Assembly (NCBI GenBank): GCA_013816265.1
Contig: JACDES010000022.1
Coordinates: 1 to 32,214, forward strand
DNA length: 32,214 bases
Direction: 5' to 3'
DNA from: Parachlamydiaceae bacterium
Lineage (GTDB): Bacteria; Chlamydiota; Chlamydiia; Chlamydiales; Parachlamydiaceae
This document shows, piece by piece, positions 7,124 through 15,229 of the stretch (the first letter of the stretch is position 1; each line of letters opens with the position of its first letter). A model generated the notes under the pieces. It made no database searches. It saw only the letters and a list, made by a program, of their open reading frames with translations, and was not told where the DNA came from. The translations under genes and the position numbers were made by a program.

Positions 7124-8074
7124 ATGCAAACCCCCTCAGAAAATAATTATATATATTACGTTATAGAAGATAGCGATAAAAAAATTAGAGGGCATCTTAT
7201 TGGTGTGCAACATTGGGTTGAGCCTAAGGATAAAAACCTAAATTCTACTATTCTTGATGCAATTGATCGTTCAGCTCGAACTGTTTTAGAAATGCCTCCA
7301 AAATCTGATCTCCTTCCTTCAGAACCCGATTCTTTTAATTATGTCATCAATAAAGTTGTTACTCATCTGAAACTTTCTCCAAAATCAACTAAATCTGACA
7401 TTTCATTAGAAGAAGAAGTTCAAAGCCAATTGAAAACAATAAAAGAAAGAACATCAGAAGAAGGCTATGGCAAAGTTGTAACTATGCTGATGAGTCTTCC
7501 AACCAAAGAAGAACAATTAAAATTTATTGAAGCAATTCAAAAAAATTTATTTGAGTTCAATCAGGTATCTTTAGAAGAAAATATCAATAAAAAAGTGGAA
7601 GCCTTAAAGAAGGTTTGGGAGCCTCTCGAAAAGATTAATTTGAAAGAGGAAATAGTAAAGGCAGAACAAAAAATAAAGGCAAGAAAAGAAAAAGAAGAAT
7701 ATAAGGGCCTTGAAAAAGAAAAAGATACGTCTCATATCGATAAAGAAGCTGAAGTGGCTAAAGAAGCACATGAAGAAGCGCTCTATAAGGCATGGGTGAC
7801 TGGGGACGCTCAAAAATTAAGAGAATTATTAGATAAAGGTTTTGAATTAAATGAAGAGCCTCCTGAAATCGATGAAGTACATGCTTCAAGGGATAAAGAG
7901 ATGGCCAAACGTATTATCGAAGTTGTCAATGTGGCAAAAAAAGAAGATTCAGAAGCCACTATCATAATGGGTTGTGCACACTTACTTTATACTAAAAGAA
8001 AAAATATTCTTGCTTATTTGACAGAGAGCAGTGATCTCAGCGGATGGTCGATCAGGCAAATAAAAAAAACGTGA
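7124..8074 (+). CDS. TraB/PrgY/GumN-like protein with a charged helical insert
   Basis: The ends match the TraB/GumN fold. The start has YIYYVIED....GHLIGVQHWV followed by RSARTVLEMP (first G-x2-H and the conserved Glu). The end has SRDKEMAKRIIEVV and TIIMGCAHLLYTKRKNILAYL (second G-x2-H). Members are proposed metal-dependent peptidases or regulators and are often very divergent. Between the two halves, about residues 95-240 are Lys/Glu-rich and probably coiled-coil (for example KIKARKEKEEYKGLEKEKD). No signal peptide is present although GumN proteins are usually exported, so this may be cytosolic or a type III secreted protein. Start site TAGGTAATTTATG is acceptable. A direct repeat AGATTATAAT lies twice in the upstream region. 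Confidence 0.7.
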   Translation: MQTPSENNYIYYVIEDSDKKIRGHLIGVQHWVEPKDKNLNSTILDAIDRSARTVLEMPPKSDLLPSEPDSFNYVINKVVTHLKLSPKSTKSDISLEEEVQSQLKTIKERTSEEGYGKVVTMLMSLPTKEEQLKFIEAIQKNLFEFNQVSLEENINKKVEALKKVWEPLEKINLKEEIVKAEQKIKARKEKEEYKGLEKEKDTSHIDKEAEVAKEAHEEALYKAWVTGDAQKLRELLDKGFELNEEPPEIDEVHASRDKEMAKRIIEVVNVAKKEDSEATIIMGCAHLLYTKRKNILAYLTESSDLSGWSIRQIKKT

Positions 8075-8106
8075 TCATTATATAATTTAATGAACTCACA
8101 CAATGA

Positions 8107-8298
8107 TTATTTATTGAGTTCTTGATTTCGAAAAATTTCACTTGAAATACTATTGATTTTATTTTGATACCCTATATCTTCCAGTGTTACTTTACGAGAA
8201 CCAAACTTACCAGGCTCCCCTTTATGTGCCTTTATTTCAGTGTAGAGTTGCTCGTTTTTTACTCTTCTAAATTTTATTTCTTCTTCGTCAATCATCAT
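8107..8298 (-). CDS. Small hydrophilic protein of unknown function
   Basis: The product is 63 residues, highly charged, with no membrane segment. I favour this strand because the start ATG has a clear AGAGG 8 bases upstream and the composition is soluble and balanced (RRVKNEQLYTEIKAHKGEPG). The overlapping plus-strand ORF is Phe/Tyr-rich and looks like a shadow. It is convergent with the TraB-like gene. No family recognised. Confidence 0.5.
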   Translation of the reverse strand: MMIDEEEIKFRRVKNEQLYTEIKAHKGEPGKFGSRKVTLEDIGYQNKINSISSEIFRNQELNK

Positions 8299-8518
8299 AT
8301 AATTACCTCTATTTTCATTTACCTCTGTTATTATTATATCAAATCAATAATTTTTAAACAAATTTGTACTTATTTAAATTAAATTCAATTAATTTAATTT
8401 ATAAATTCTGACTGTATGCTATAATATAATTTATAGTTCATTTTTAACATCATAAATTGGGTTATTTTTATTTGCATTTTACGTTTTTTATTAAACGTTC
8501 GCAATAAGCGGAGTATAT

Positions 8519-9559
8519 ATGAACGCAACACCTCTAGAAGATAATACAAAATCCACCTTTATTGCAGCTGAAGAACACAAAAAGTCTGAAACTCCTGCAA
8601 AAAAAGCTGCCACCACTATTGAATCAATTGCTCCAAGATTAATATTTCTGTCAGGAACTTCCACCTCTGGAAAATCTACGATTATGAGAAGTTATGCTCA
8701 ATCGAGTTCCAATAGAAAAGAATTAGGTACAGATGATTTCGAAGAAACCCGTTGTGCTTCTTTAATTCAAAAACATTGTCCTGAGGAGTATGCCATATTG
8801 TCTCAAGCGATCGAAAATAAGGATCTATACCGTTTTCTTTTTACTCCCCCTGATTTTATAAAATCTAACCCCAATCTTTTTTTTAAAGCTGGAAGTACTG
8901 ATTCACAAAAGGCCGAAGTCTTTTCATTAAATGACTCCAAGGAATTTTTCCCAAAAATAACTAGTATGCTCAAAAAAAACAAACCCACACAAGATAAAGA
9001 GCATTTTGAAACTATTTTAAACGATTCCAGAAAAGGAATTTCAGTAATTTTTGACACTCCAAATGCGGCGGGATTTTTTGAACATTTTAAAGAAGCAAGC
9101 CATGATATACGTGTCGAGCGATTTTTAGTCTATGTACCCTTATCAGATTTAGTAAAACGACTCCCAGGTAGAAATGCAGAGGCAATAAAAACCGGTAATT
9201 TTCCAAACCAAAGACCTTATATAGACCTTCTAAATCAATTTAAAAATATGTATCGCAAAGCCGAACCCGATGAAGATGCTATAGATACTTTGACGAGAGA
9301 AGAGGTACGAAAAATATTCGCTGATAATAAAAAAGACATCGAAGATGAAAATAAAAATGTGATTGAAAACGGTCGCTCGTTTTACACTATAGAAGAAGAA
9401 GAATATTTGAAGCACTTTGGGTTAACAGAACCAGGTTCAAGAGTGAAAATTACCTCTGTTACTGATTATCGATCATTTAATAGAATTTTTCGAACAGCCA
9501 CAGAAACACCGGACCTGTCTTTAACTCAAGTTTCCTCGCATTCATGGAAAGAATTATAA
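8519..9559 (+). CDS. P-loop NTPase, kinase-like, otherwise uncharacterised
   Basis: The 346-residue soluble protein has a Walker A loop in RLIFLSGTSTSGKSTIMRSY (about residues 40-59). The wording IFLSGTSTSGKST resembles chloramphenicol phosphotransferase-like and zeta-toxin-like small-molecule kinases, but the rest is not recognisable. A DDFEE after the P-loop (near residue 73) could be the acidic catalytic or metal site. The body is long compared with those kinases (about 180-270 residues), with an N-terminal polar extension of about 38 residues and an acidic C-terminal third containing DNKKDIEDENKN. GGAG precedes the ATG. It stands alone between AT-rich spacers and could be a host-directed effector, which is only a guess. 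Confidence 0.7.
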   Translation: MNATPLEDNTKSTFIAAEEHKKSETPAKKAATTIESIAPRLIFLSGTSTSGKSTIMRSYAQSSSNRKELGTDDFEETRCASLIQKHCPEEYAILSQAIENKDLYRFLFTPPDFIKSNPNLFFKAGSTDSQKAEVFSLNDSKEFFPKITSMLKKNKPTQDKEHFETILNDSRKGISVIFDTPNAAGFFEHFKEASHDIRVERFLVYVPLSDLVKRLPGRNAEAIKTGNFPNQRPYIDLLNQFKNMYRKAEPDEDAIDTLTREEVRKIFADNKKDIEDENKNVIENGRSFYTIEEEEYLKHFGLTEPGSRVKITSVTDYRSFNRIFRTATETPDLSLTQVSSHSWKEL

Positions 9560-9589
9560 TGGAAGGTTTTAACTAGTGATCGGTATAAG

Positions 9590-10279
9590 CTACTTATAAA
9601 GTAGTAATTCGAGTTTATTTTTTACATCCATCCATTCAGCTTCTAAAATTCGATACCAAGCGGTATCACGATTGCGATCCTTCATAATCATATGGCTTTC
9701 TTGAATACCCTCAAACTTGAATCCCATCCGCAAAGCGGCCTTACGAGATCGTTCATTTCGCGCATCGCATTTCCACTCCAAACGACGATAACCTAAATCA
9801 AAACAATGCTTTAACATCATGTAAGTCGCTTCAGTATTAACTTGCGTGCGTTGGGCAATGGGACTATACCAAATACCTCCAAGCTCTATCTTTAAATGGA
9901 TAGGACTATTATTCATAAAATTCGCAACTCCTACAGGCATTTCAGAGACCTTATCGTAAACACAAAAACATAGTCCGTTAGTTGCGTTCACATAAGGCTG
10001 TAAACTAGCTTTAAAATCTGCAATGGTTTTGAAAGGACCATCAAACATATAACGCCAAATCAATTCATCAGCATCGAAAGTGTTAATGGATCGCTCGTTT
10101 GTAGTAATGAGAGAACCATTAGATACTTCAAAAAGTGATTTTGCATCACGTTCGATCACAAGTGGTGCCAAACGCACATATTTACCTGCAATCTCTATTG
10201 ATTTGGGCTTTTCTGGAAGTCCATTTCTTTTAGTTAGTATATCAGTTGAAAGTAGAGGCAAAACCTGTTTTTGAATCAT
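9590..10279 (-). CDS. GNAT acetyltransferase, RimJ/RimL type
   Basis: GNAT enzymes transfer acetyl from acetyl-CoA to amines; RimJ/RimL types act on ribosomal-protein N-termini or small molecules. Signature stretches are ELGGIWYSPIAQRTQVNTEA, MLKHCFDLGYRRLEWKCDA, NERSRKAALRMGFKFEG and RDTAWYRILEAEW, all typical of the COG1670-like family found across bacteria. The open frame extends upstream to TTG-GTG at 10294, but the ATG at 10277-10279 (MIQKQV) is the more likely start. About 229 residues. Divergent from the kinase-like gene at 10370, sharing a 90-bp intergenic region. Confidence 0.88.
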   Translation of the reverse strand: MIQKQVLPLLSTDILTKRNGLPEKPKSIEIAGKYVRLAPLVIERDAKSLFEVSNGSLITTNERSINTFDADELIWRYMFDGPFKTIADFKASLQPYVNATNGLCFCVYDKVSEMPVGVANFMNNSPIHLKIELGGIWYSPIAQRTQVNTEATYMMLKHCFDLGYRRLEWKCDARNERSRKAALRMGFKFEGIQESHMIMKDRNRDTAWYRILEAEWMDVKNKLELLLYK

Positions 10280-10304
10280 AAAAAATTTCACCAAAAGAGT
10301 TTCA

Positions 10305-10333
10305 TTGCATTGTAAAAAAGAGGATTGTACAAT
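10305..10333 (+). promoter_or_regulatory. Predicted sigma-70-type promoter
   Basis: TTGCAT at 10305-10310, a 17-bp spacer, then TACAAT at 10328-10333, leaving about 30 bases to the ATG at 10370. Spacing is ideal and both hexamers are close to consensus. It would drive the P-loop kinase and the GNAT gene after it. Confidence 0.55.
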
Positions 10334-10369
10334 AATTCTCTAATTGTAAAGAACTATGGATTTTAAGTT

Positions 10370-10951
10370 ATGGTAAAAATCATCGGTATCCAGGGAATTG
10401 CTGGATCCGGAAAGACAACACTTACTCATAATCTAGGAAAAACTTTAAACGCGACAACCATATTTTGGGATGACTTCGATCCTATTTCGACAGCCCCTAG
10501 TGATTATCTAGAATGGTTCAAAACAAGTGGTGATTATAATGATTGGAAATATGATGCTCTTGTAGATACTTTACAATCATTAAAACTAAACCAGACTATC
10601 ACATGTCCAGTGACAAAGCGTGTTTTAATTCCAACAAAATATATTTTTTTTGATTCCCCGTTGGGCTATGACCACAAAGCCTCCGGTCAACTGATTGATT
10701 TTTTAGTCTTTCTCGACACCCCTCCTGATATAGCATTGGCTCGACGTCTTTATCGAGATTTTCAACCACAAGCAAAAAGAAATGATAACGATATTTTAGA
10801 AGAAATCGCAATTTATCTTGAATCAACAAGACCTCTTTATATGGCGATCTATGAAAGAAAAAGTAAAGCAGACCTTATTCTTGATGGGAATCAACCAATT
10901 GAAACTTTAATCTCAAAATTATTAAACACATTAAAAGTTAAAGAAATTTGA
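10370..10951 (+). CDS. P-loop kinase of the uridine kinase-like/AAA_18 type
   Basis: The 193-residue protein starts with a textbook Walker A, IIGIQGIAGSGKTTLTHNLG, followed by TTIFWDDFDPIS where the DDFD corresponds to the acidic substrate-side motif of nucleoside kinases. Later features are FFDSPLGYDH, FLVFLDTPPDIALARRLYRD (LID-like arginines RRLYRD) and a closing helix. This is the layout of small nucleoside or sugar kinases of the uridine kinase family; the substrate cannot be told. The next gene begins 4 bases after its stop, so the two are a pair. Confidence 0.78.
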   Translation: MVKIIGIQGIAGSGKTTLTHNLGKTLNATTIFWDDFDPISTAPSDYLEWFKTSGDYNDWKYDALVDTLQSLKLNQTITCPVTKRVLIPTKYIFFDSPLGYDHKASGQLIDFLVFLDTPPDIALARRLYRDFQPQAKRNDNDILEEIAIYLESTRPLYMAIYERKSKADLILDGNQPIETLISKLLNTLKVKEI

Positions 10952-10955
10952 AAAA

Positions 10956-11525
10956 ATGAAAATTTTTTGGCTCTCTTGTTTACTCATACTTCTCTCCTTG
11001 AAATCCTTAGAAGCAAGTCAAATATATTTTAAAGAAACCACATCACAAGAAACGTCAGAAATTCAACAACATTTACTCTCCTTTTATGCTCAACAATTGT
11101 TTGAGGCCGGATTAGTTGAAAACCTCGAAACTGCAATCCAATCTGCCACAGCTGAATGGTTTCAAGAAACAATCGACAATCCTAACAAAAAAAATTATTA
11201 CTACCACATCGTTTCCAAAGACTTTTTAAAATGCTCTGGTTACATTGTTTATTCAATTACAGATCGAACAGCTTATTTAGATGCTATTTATCTAGAAGGG
11301 CCGTGTCGAGGACAGGGATTTGGGAAACTAGTATTGGAAGTTTTTGAAACTGACCAAAGAAAGAATAATATTGAGGCGATTAAACTCTATGTTTTCGCTC
11401 ATAATATTGCTGCTTTTAAATTGTATGGTAGAATGGGATATTTGATTGAAACGTCTTATTATGATGGTAACAAAACCATCGGACATCACATGAAAAAAAA
11501 TCTATCCAAAACAGAGGTAAAATAA
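10956..11525 (+). CDS. GNAT acetyltransferase with an N-terminal signal peptide
   Basis: Residues 1-20 are a clear Sec-type signal: MK, then a hydrophobic run (FWLSCLLILLSL), and a plausible cleavage site after LEAS. The rest is a GNAT domain: YLDAIYLEGPCRGQGFGKLV (acetyl-CoA pyrophosphate-binding R-G-x-G-F-G-K) and EAIKLYVFAHNIAAFKLYGR plus MGYLIE (the N...A..LY...GF motif). Most GNATs are cytosolic, since acetyl-CoA is absent from the periplasm, so an exported one is odd. It may function outside the cell or in the host. It follows the P-loop kinase by 4 bases and probably shares its promoter. Confidence 0.82.
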   Translation: MKIFWLSCLLILLSLKSLEASQIYFKETTSQETSEIQQHLLSFYAQQLFEAGLVENLETAIQSATAEWFQETIDNPNKKNYYYHIVSKDFLKCSGYIVYSITDRTAYLDAIYLEGPCRGQGFGKLVLEVFETDQRKNNIEAIKLYVFAHNIAAFKLYGRMGYLIETSYYDGNKTIGHHMKKNLSKTEVK

Positions 11526-11664
11526 ATTTACCAAAAGCGCGTAAAAAATAATATTCACTAATTTATGTTATATAAAAACCATCCAATGTAAAACTGCTTT
11601 ACACCAATTCTTTTATAAAAAAAATCTACGCCTGATTTTCGGCGGTGTCAATTTCTAAACTCTT

Positions 11665-11683
11665 TTATACTGAAGTGTATAAT
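11665..11683 (+). promoter_or_regulatory. Possible ada promoter/operator
   Basis: A short inverted repeat TTATAC-N6-GTATAA (11665-11682) overlaps a consensus-like TATAAT (11678-11683), 44 bases before the ada start. No good -35 hexamer is seen at 17 bp, which would suit an activator-dependent promoter. Weak evidence from sequence only. Confidence 0.3.
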
Positions 11684-11726
11684 AAAAATATTCGAAAAAT
11701 TATCATTTAACAGGGTATGAAAGACT

Positions 11727-12776
11727 ATGTTCACAAAAAATCACATAAAAGAATACTACAAAGCATTGTTAGAAAAAAACTCTATTTATGAAGGGGCGTT
11801 TTTTGTAGGGGTAAAAACAACAGGTGTTTTCTGCCGACCCACCTGTCCTGCAAGAAAGCCAAAACTTGAAAATTGTGAATTTTTTGAAACAGCCCAAGAA
11901 GCCTTGTTGGCATCTTATCGTCCTTGCAAACGCTGCCGGCCACTTTCAAACCCAAATCAAGTTTCAAAAACCATTCAAACACTTATAGATGCTGTTGAAG
12001 AAAATCCAGAAAAAAGATGGAAAGATTATGACTTTAAAAAACTATCTGTTGATATATCTACGGTAAGGCGTCAATTCAAAAAACGATTTGGTATGACTTT
12101 CGTGGCTTATGCACGGGCTCGTCGTATGGGAATTGCAATGAAACAAATTAGGGATGGTGGGACAATTATTGACGCACAACTTTCAACGGGTTATGAATCA
12201 GGAAGTGGTTTTAGAGATGCCTTTTCTCGTATTATGGGAACAGCCCCCTCAAAAAAAGGACAGTATAATGTTTTAAAAGCAGCTTGGCTCGACACCCCAT
12301 TAGGTCCAATGATTGCAATAAGTAATGAAGAAGCTCTTTATCTTCTAGAATTTGTTGACCGTCGTGGTTTAGAAAGGGAAATTGAACGACTCAGAAAAAG
12401 GACAAATTCGGTGATTATTCCAGGACAGACATCAACTATTAGTTCTATTGTGAAAGAGCTTAAGTTATATTTTGAAGGCAAATTAAATCAATTTAAAACA
12501 CCACTGTTTCTTTTAGGTTCGTCATTTCAAAAAAGTGTTTGGGAAGAATTAATAAAAATTCCAATGGGTGAAACAAGATCTTATTCGGAACTAGCTAATA
12601 TCATGGGGAGACCTACCGCATTTCGCGCCGCAGCAAACGCAAACGGAATGAATCAGCTTGCGATAATTATCCCCTGTCATAGAATCATCAACGCGAATGG
12701 TGAATTGGGTGGATATGGAGGAGGGTTAATCCGCAAACAATGGCTTATCAATCACGAAAAGAAACTAAGTAAATAA
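11727..12776 (+). CDS. ada: Ada: methyl-accepting DNA repair protein and transcription activator
   Basis: This is a full three-part Ada of 349 residues. Residues 1-75 are the zinc domain with C36, C40, C67 and C70 (GVFCRPTCPAR ... RPCKRC), where the first cysteine accepts methyl from phosphotriesters. About 80-180 is the AraC-type DNA-binding domain (STVRRQFKKRFGMTF...GYESGSGFRDAF). About 187-349 is the O6-alkylguanine transferase with active-site PCHR (C317) and the GLGGYGGG-like loop after it. It repairs alkylated DNA and, once methylated, activates its own regulon in E. coli. Transcription probably ends at the hairpin just downstream. Confidence 0.96.
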   Translation: MFTKNHIKEYYKALLEKNSIYEGAFFVGVKTTGVFCRPTCPARKPKLENCEFFETAQEALLASYRPCKRCRPLSNPNQVSKTIQTLIDAVEENPEKRWKDYDFKKLSVDISTVRRQFKKRFGMTFVAYARARRMGIAMKQIRDGGTIIDAQLSTGYESGSGFRDAFSRIMGTAPSKKGQYNVLKAAWLDTPLGPMIAISNEEALYLLEFVDRRGLEREIERLRKRTNSVIIPGQTSTISSIVKELKLYFEGKLNQFKTPLFLLGSSFQKSVWEELIKIPMGETRSYSELANIMGRPTAFRAAANANGMNQLAIIIPCHRIINANGELGGYGGGLIRKQWLINHEKKLSK

Positions 12777-12785
12777 TCTCACTGA

Positions 12786-12815
12786 AACAAAGCGAAAGAC
12801 CTCTTTCGTTTTGTT
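12786..12815 (+). terminator. Hairpin terminator after ada
   Basis: A 13-bp stem (12786-12798 with 12803-12815, one G-T pair) and a 4-base loop ACCT lies 10 bases past the ada stop, between two convergent genes. The T-run is poor on the plus strand (TTTTGTT is inside the stem), so efficiency is uncertain; it could serve both directions. Confidence 0.6.
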
Positions 12816-12829
12816 GGATTACACTTTTA

Positions 12830-13993
12830 TTATTGCTTCTTAAAAATTGCTAATATTTCGACTTGATTGCTACCAGGAAAAAACCAATACCCCTCTCCAT
12901 GTGACAACCTCCAACCAGACTCTAATAATATATCGCAATCTTTTTTAAACCCATCCCACCCACAACTTATATAAACAATTTGTTTCAGATCGGGAGCCGT
13001 CTGCAAAGCTGCTAAAACAGCTCCATCTAACCCTTTTCTTGGTGGATCGACTATTGCAACATCTGCCCCATCTAAAATTGATAGCATGTTAGCTGCAACC
13101 CCTGTGTGGAAAGACACTTTTGAAGCAACATCTTTTGGCAATCTAAATCTTGAACGTGAAAAACAATATTCTGCATTTGGATTAAGTTCAGAACAGCGCA
13201 CCCATTCACTTTTAGAAGCAACAAAAAGCCCAATAACTCCAACACCCGCATAAAATTCAGCAATTTTAGATTGCGACGGAATAATACTTTCTAAACGAAC
13301 AAGCATTTTTTCAAACAATTCTAAGTTGGCTTGTCCAAAACTAGAAGGTTGATAACAAACAGAAATATTTCCGATCTTTTCCCAAAGAAGATCTTCACCA
13401 TAACACTTGTGCCAGTTCTCACCAAATATTGTGTTCGTCATACGATCATTAAAATTTAACCAAATTGAATGCCAAAGATCCTTTGTGGTTCCTTCTTGAA
13501 ATTTCTTTAGAATGGATTCCCATTTAACAGAGGCTTTTGAGTTGATATTTTTTGCATTCAAAACAAAAGAGGCTTGAATTTTTCCTGTTGCACGATGCAC
13601 GATTAATTGGATATATCGAAGATCTCCTTCACCGGTCTGTTCGTTGTAAAGTCTAAGTTTATTTTCTACGATTATTTTTTTTATATGTTCGACGGCTAGA
13701 TTAATAGCGGGATGGTGAATTTGACAAAACGGAATCGGCATCACATCGTGAGATCCTTTTTTAAAAAGACCAATTAATGGTTGCTCAGATGTCCCCCTGA
13801 CAGCAAGTTTTGCGCGACTTCTCCAATGAACTCGAGATCCTTGGCAAAGTCGTAATGGTTTAATATTTCTTTCTTCAAAATAGGCAATAATCTCTTCCCA
13901 CAATACTGGGGAAGAAACATCAAGGTCCATCGAACATCCTGAGCATGTTTCTAAATGTTGACAATTTTGAACTTGTAGATTATCCGAATTCAT
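12830..13993 (-). CDS. RNA m5U methyltransferase of the TrmA/RlmC/RlmD family
   Basis: These enzymes methylate uridine C5 in 23S rRNA or tRNA using SAM. The N-terminus has the iron-sulfur cysteines C11-x5-C17-x2-C20 and a later PFCQIHHP cysteine, as in RlmD/RlmC. The SAM domain shows AEFYAGVGVIGLF, DPPRKGLD, the nucleophile in YISCGWDGFKKD (C344) and the general base in FPGSNQVE (E379). An N-terminal TRAM domain is missing: RlmD has about 70 residues before the first cysteine and this protein has ten. The exact target base cannot be assigned. 387 residues. Confidence 0.9.
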   Translation of the reverse strand: MNSDNLQVQNCQHLETCSGCSMDLDVSSPVLWEEIIAYFEERNIKPLRLCQGSRVHWRSRAKLAVRGTSEQPLIGLFKKGSHDVMPIPFCQIHHPAINLAVEHIKKIIVENKLRLYNEQTGEGDLRYIQLIVHRATGKIQASFVLNAKNINSKASVKWESILKKFQEGTTKDLWHSIWLNFNDRMTNTIFGENWHKCYGEDLLWEKIGNISVCYQPSSFGQANLELFEKMLVRLESIIPSQSKIAEFYAGVGVIGLFVASKSEWVRCSELNPNAEYCFSRSRFRLPKDVASKVSFHTGVAANMLSILDGADVAIVDPPRKGLDGAVLAALQTAPDLKQIVYISCGWDGFKKDCDILLESGWRLSHGEGYWFFPGSNQVEILAIFKKQ

Positions 13994-14462
13994 ATGATGA
14001 TTAACATGGGTTGATAATTAAAAGATTTCTTCATTATAAAGTAAAAAGTTAAATAACACAAGACACAACTGTTTTAATATCAATTATTTAACCTCAATTA
14101 TTTCCAAACTTGGAGAAAACCATTCAATTTAGAGTTATTATTTTACAATGATTTTTTTTTGTTCAAAAGAGTGTTTTTTTTGTTGATAAGGACGTTTGTA
14201 ACTTTGTGATCAAAATGAAATTATTCATAAGTGAGGGTTTATCATATTGATATAAACACCCCATCAACACATTGATTTGTCAGAATAAAAGCCCTTGTTA
14301 TAAACAAATCCACAGTGTCTTAAGAAGAAGAAAAAACATATATATAAATACTCTTTATAAGAAGTGTTTGTGGTAAGTTTTTTATAAATTATTTTCTCGC
14401 TAGAAATCCATTTTCTTATTAAGATATCGCACATTTCAATCGGACTAACAATAGGCCTAAGA
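13994..14462. other. AT-rich intergenic region, 469 bp
   Basis: This separates two divergently transcribed genes and should contain both promoters. It is rich in homopolymers (T8 and T7 runs) and several TTGATAA-like words, but I see no intact tRNA, terminator or repeat. A 70-codon minus-strand ORF here overlaps the next gene's start and has no convincing features. Confidence 0.5.
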
Positions 14463-15152
14463 ATGGAACTACTCACCTCATACTTTTTTGATTTAACGAG
14501 CTTTCCCTTTCGTGATTTATTTGATCTAGAAGTATCTCCATGGGCTATTTTACCTAAAATCGAAAAATATTTAAAAGGCTTAAAGTTAGGAAAGATTGAA
14601 GGACAAATTTCTCCCTCAGCCTATCTAGTTAACCCTGAGCTTATCTCGATTGGCCAAGGGAGTGTTGTAGAGCCTGGTGCTTATATTCAAGGACCTTGCA
14701 GGCTAGGTAAAAACTGCATTGTAAGGCATGGGGCCTATATTCGCGGTAATTTTATTGCGGGAGATGGTTGTGTCATCGGACATGACACTGAAGTAAAAAA
14801 TTCTATATTTCTTTCCGGCGTTCATGCGGCTCATTTTGCTTATGTGGGTGATAGCATTCTTGGTAATAAGGTGAACCTTGGTGCGGGCACAAAATGTGCA
14901 AATCTTAAGCTCGATCAAAGTCCGGTTGTAATCCATTATCAATCGCAACGTATTCCAACGACCCTAAAAAAATTGGGTGCCATATTGGGAGATGGAACAC
15001 AGATTGGATGCAATTCTGTAACTAATCCAGGTACACTTATGGGGCAAGAAGTTCGTTGTTATCCATGTACAAATATTGGTGGATTTATTCCCTCAAGATC
15101 TATTGTTAAACCCGACACGAAAATGATCGTGACAAGTTATAATAATTCTTAA
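14463..15152 (+). CDS. GlmU-like left-handed beta-helix protein
   Basis: The 229-residue protein is built of hexapeptide repeats from about residue 50 (for example PELISIGQGSVVEPGAYI, LGKNCIVRHGAYIRGN, IGHDTEVKNSIFLSG, LGNKVNLGAG), like the acetyltransferase half of GlmU. It lacks the N-terminal nucleotidyltransferase half; the first 50 residues are instead a short helical region. The histidine-containing GVHAAHFAYVGDS segment corresponds to the GlmU active-site region. In Chlamydia a similar short gene is annotated glmU and sits next to a prenyl synthase gene, as here. Whether it makes UDP-GlcNAc is unknown. No strong ribosome binding site before this ATG. Confidence 0.85.
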   Translation: MELLTSYFFDLTSFPFRDLFDLEVSPWAILPKIEKYLKGLKLGKIEGQISPSAYLVNPELISIGQGSVVEPGAYIQGPCRLGKNCIVRHGAYIRGNFIAGDGCVIGHDTEVKNSIFLSGVHAAHFAYVGDSILGNKVNLGAGTKCANLKLDQSPVVIHYQSQRIPTTLKKLGAILGDGTQIGCNSVTNPGTLMGQEVRCYPCTNIGGFIPSRSIVKPDTKMIVTSYNNS

Positions 15153-15229
15153 ATACGTAATTTACATAAGAAATTATTCAAGTTTATGAATAATCACAAG
15201 TAAAGTAAAATAACTAATTAAAATAACCA

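Noticed and set aside
8164..8382. 72-codon plus-strand ORF rich in Phe/Tyr
   Set aside because: It overlaps the 63-residue minus-strand gene that has a proper ribosome binding site; its composition is that of an antisense AT-rich shadow.
14264..14476. 70-codon minus-strand ORF in the large intergenic region
   Set aside because: No ribosome binding site or recognisable features, and it overlaps the start of the GlmU-like gene.
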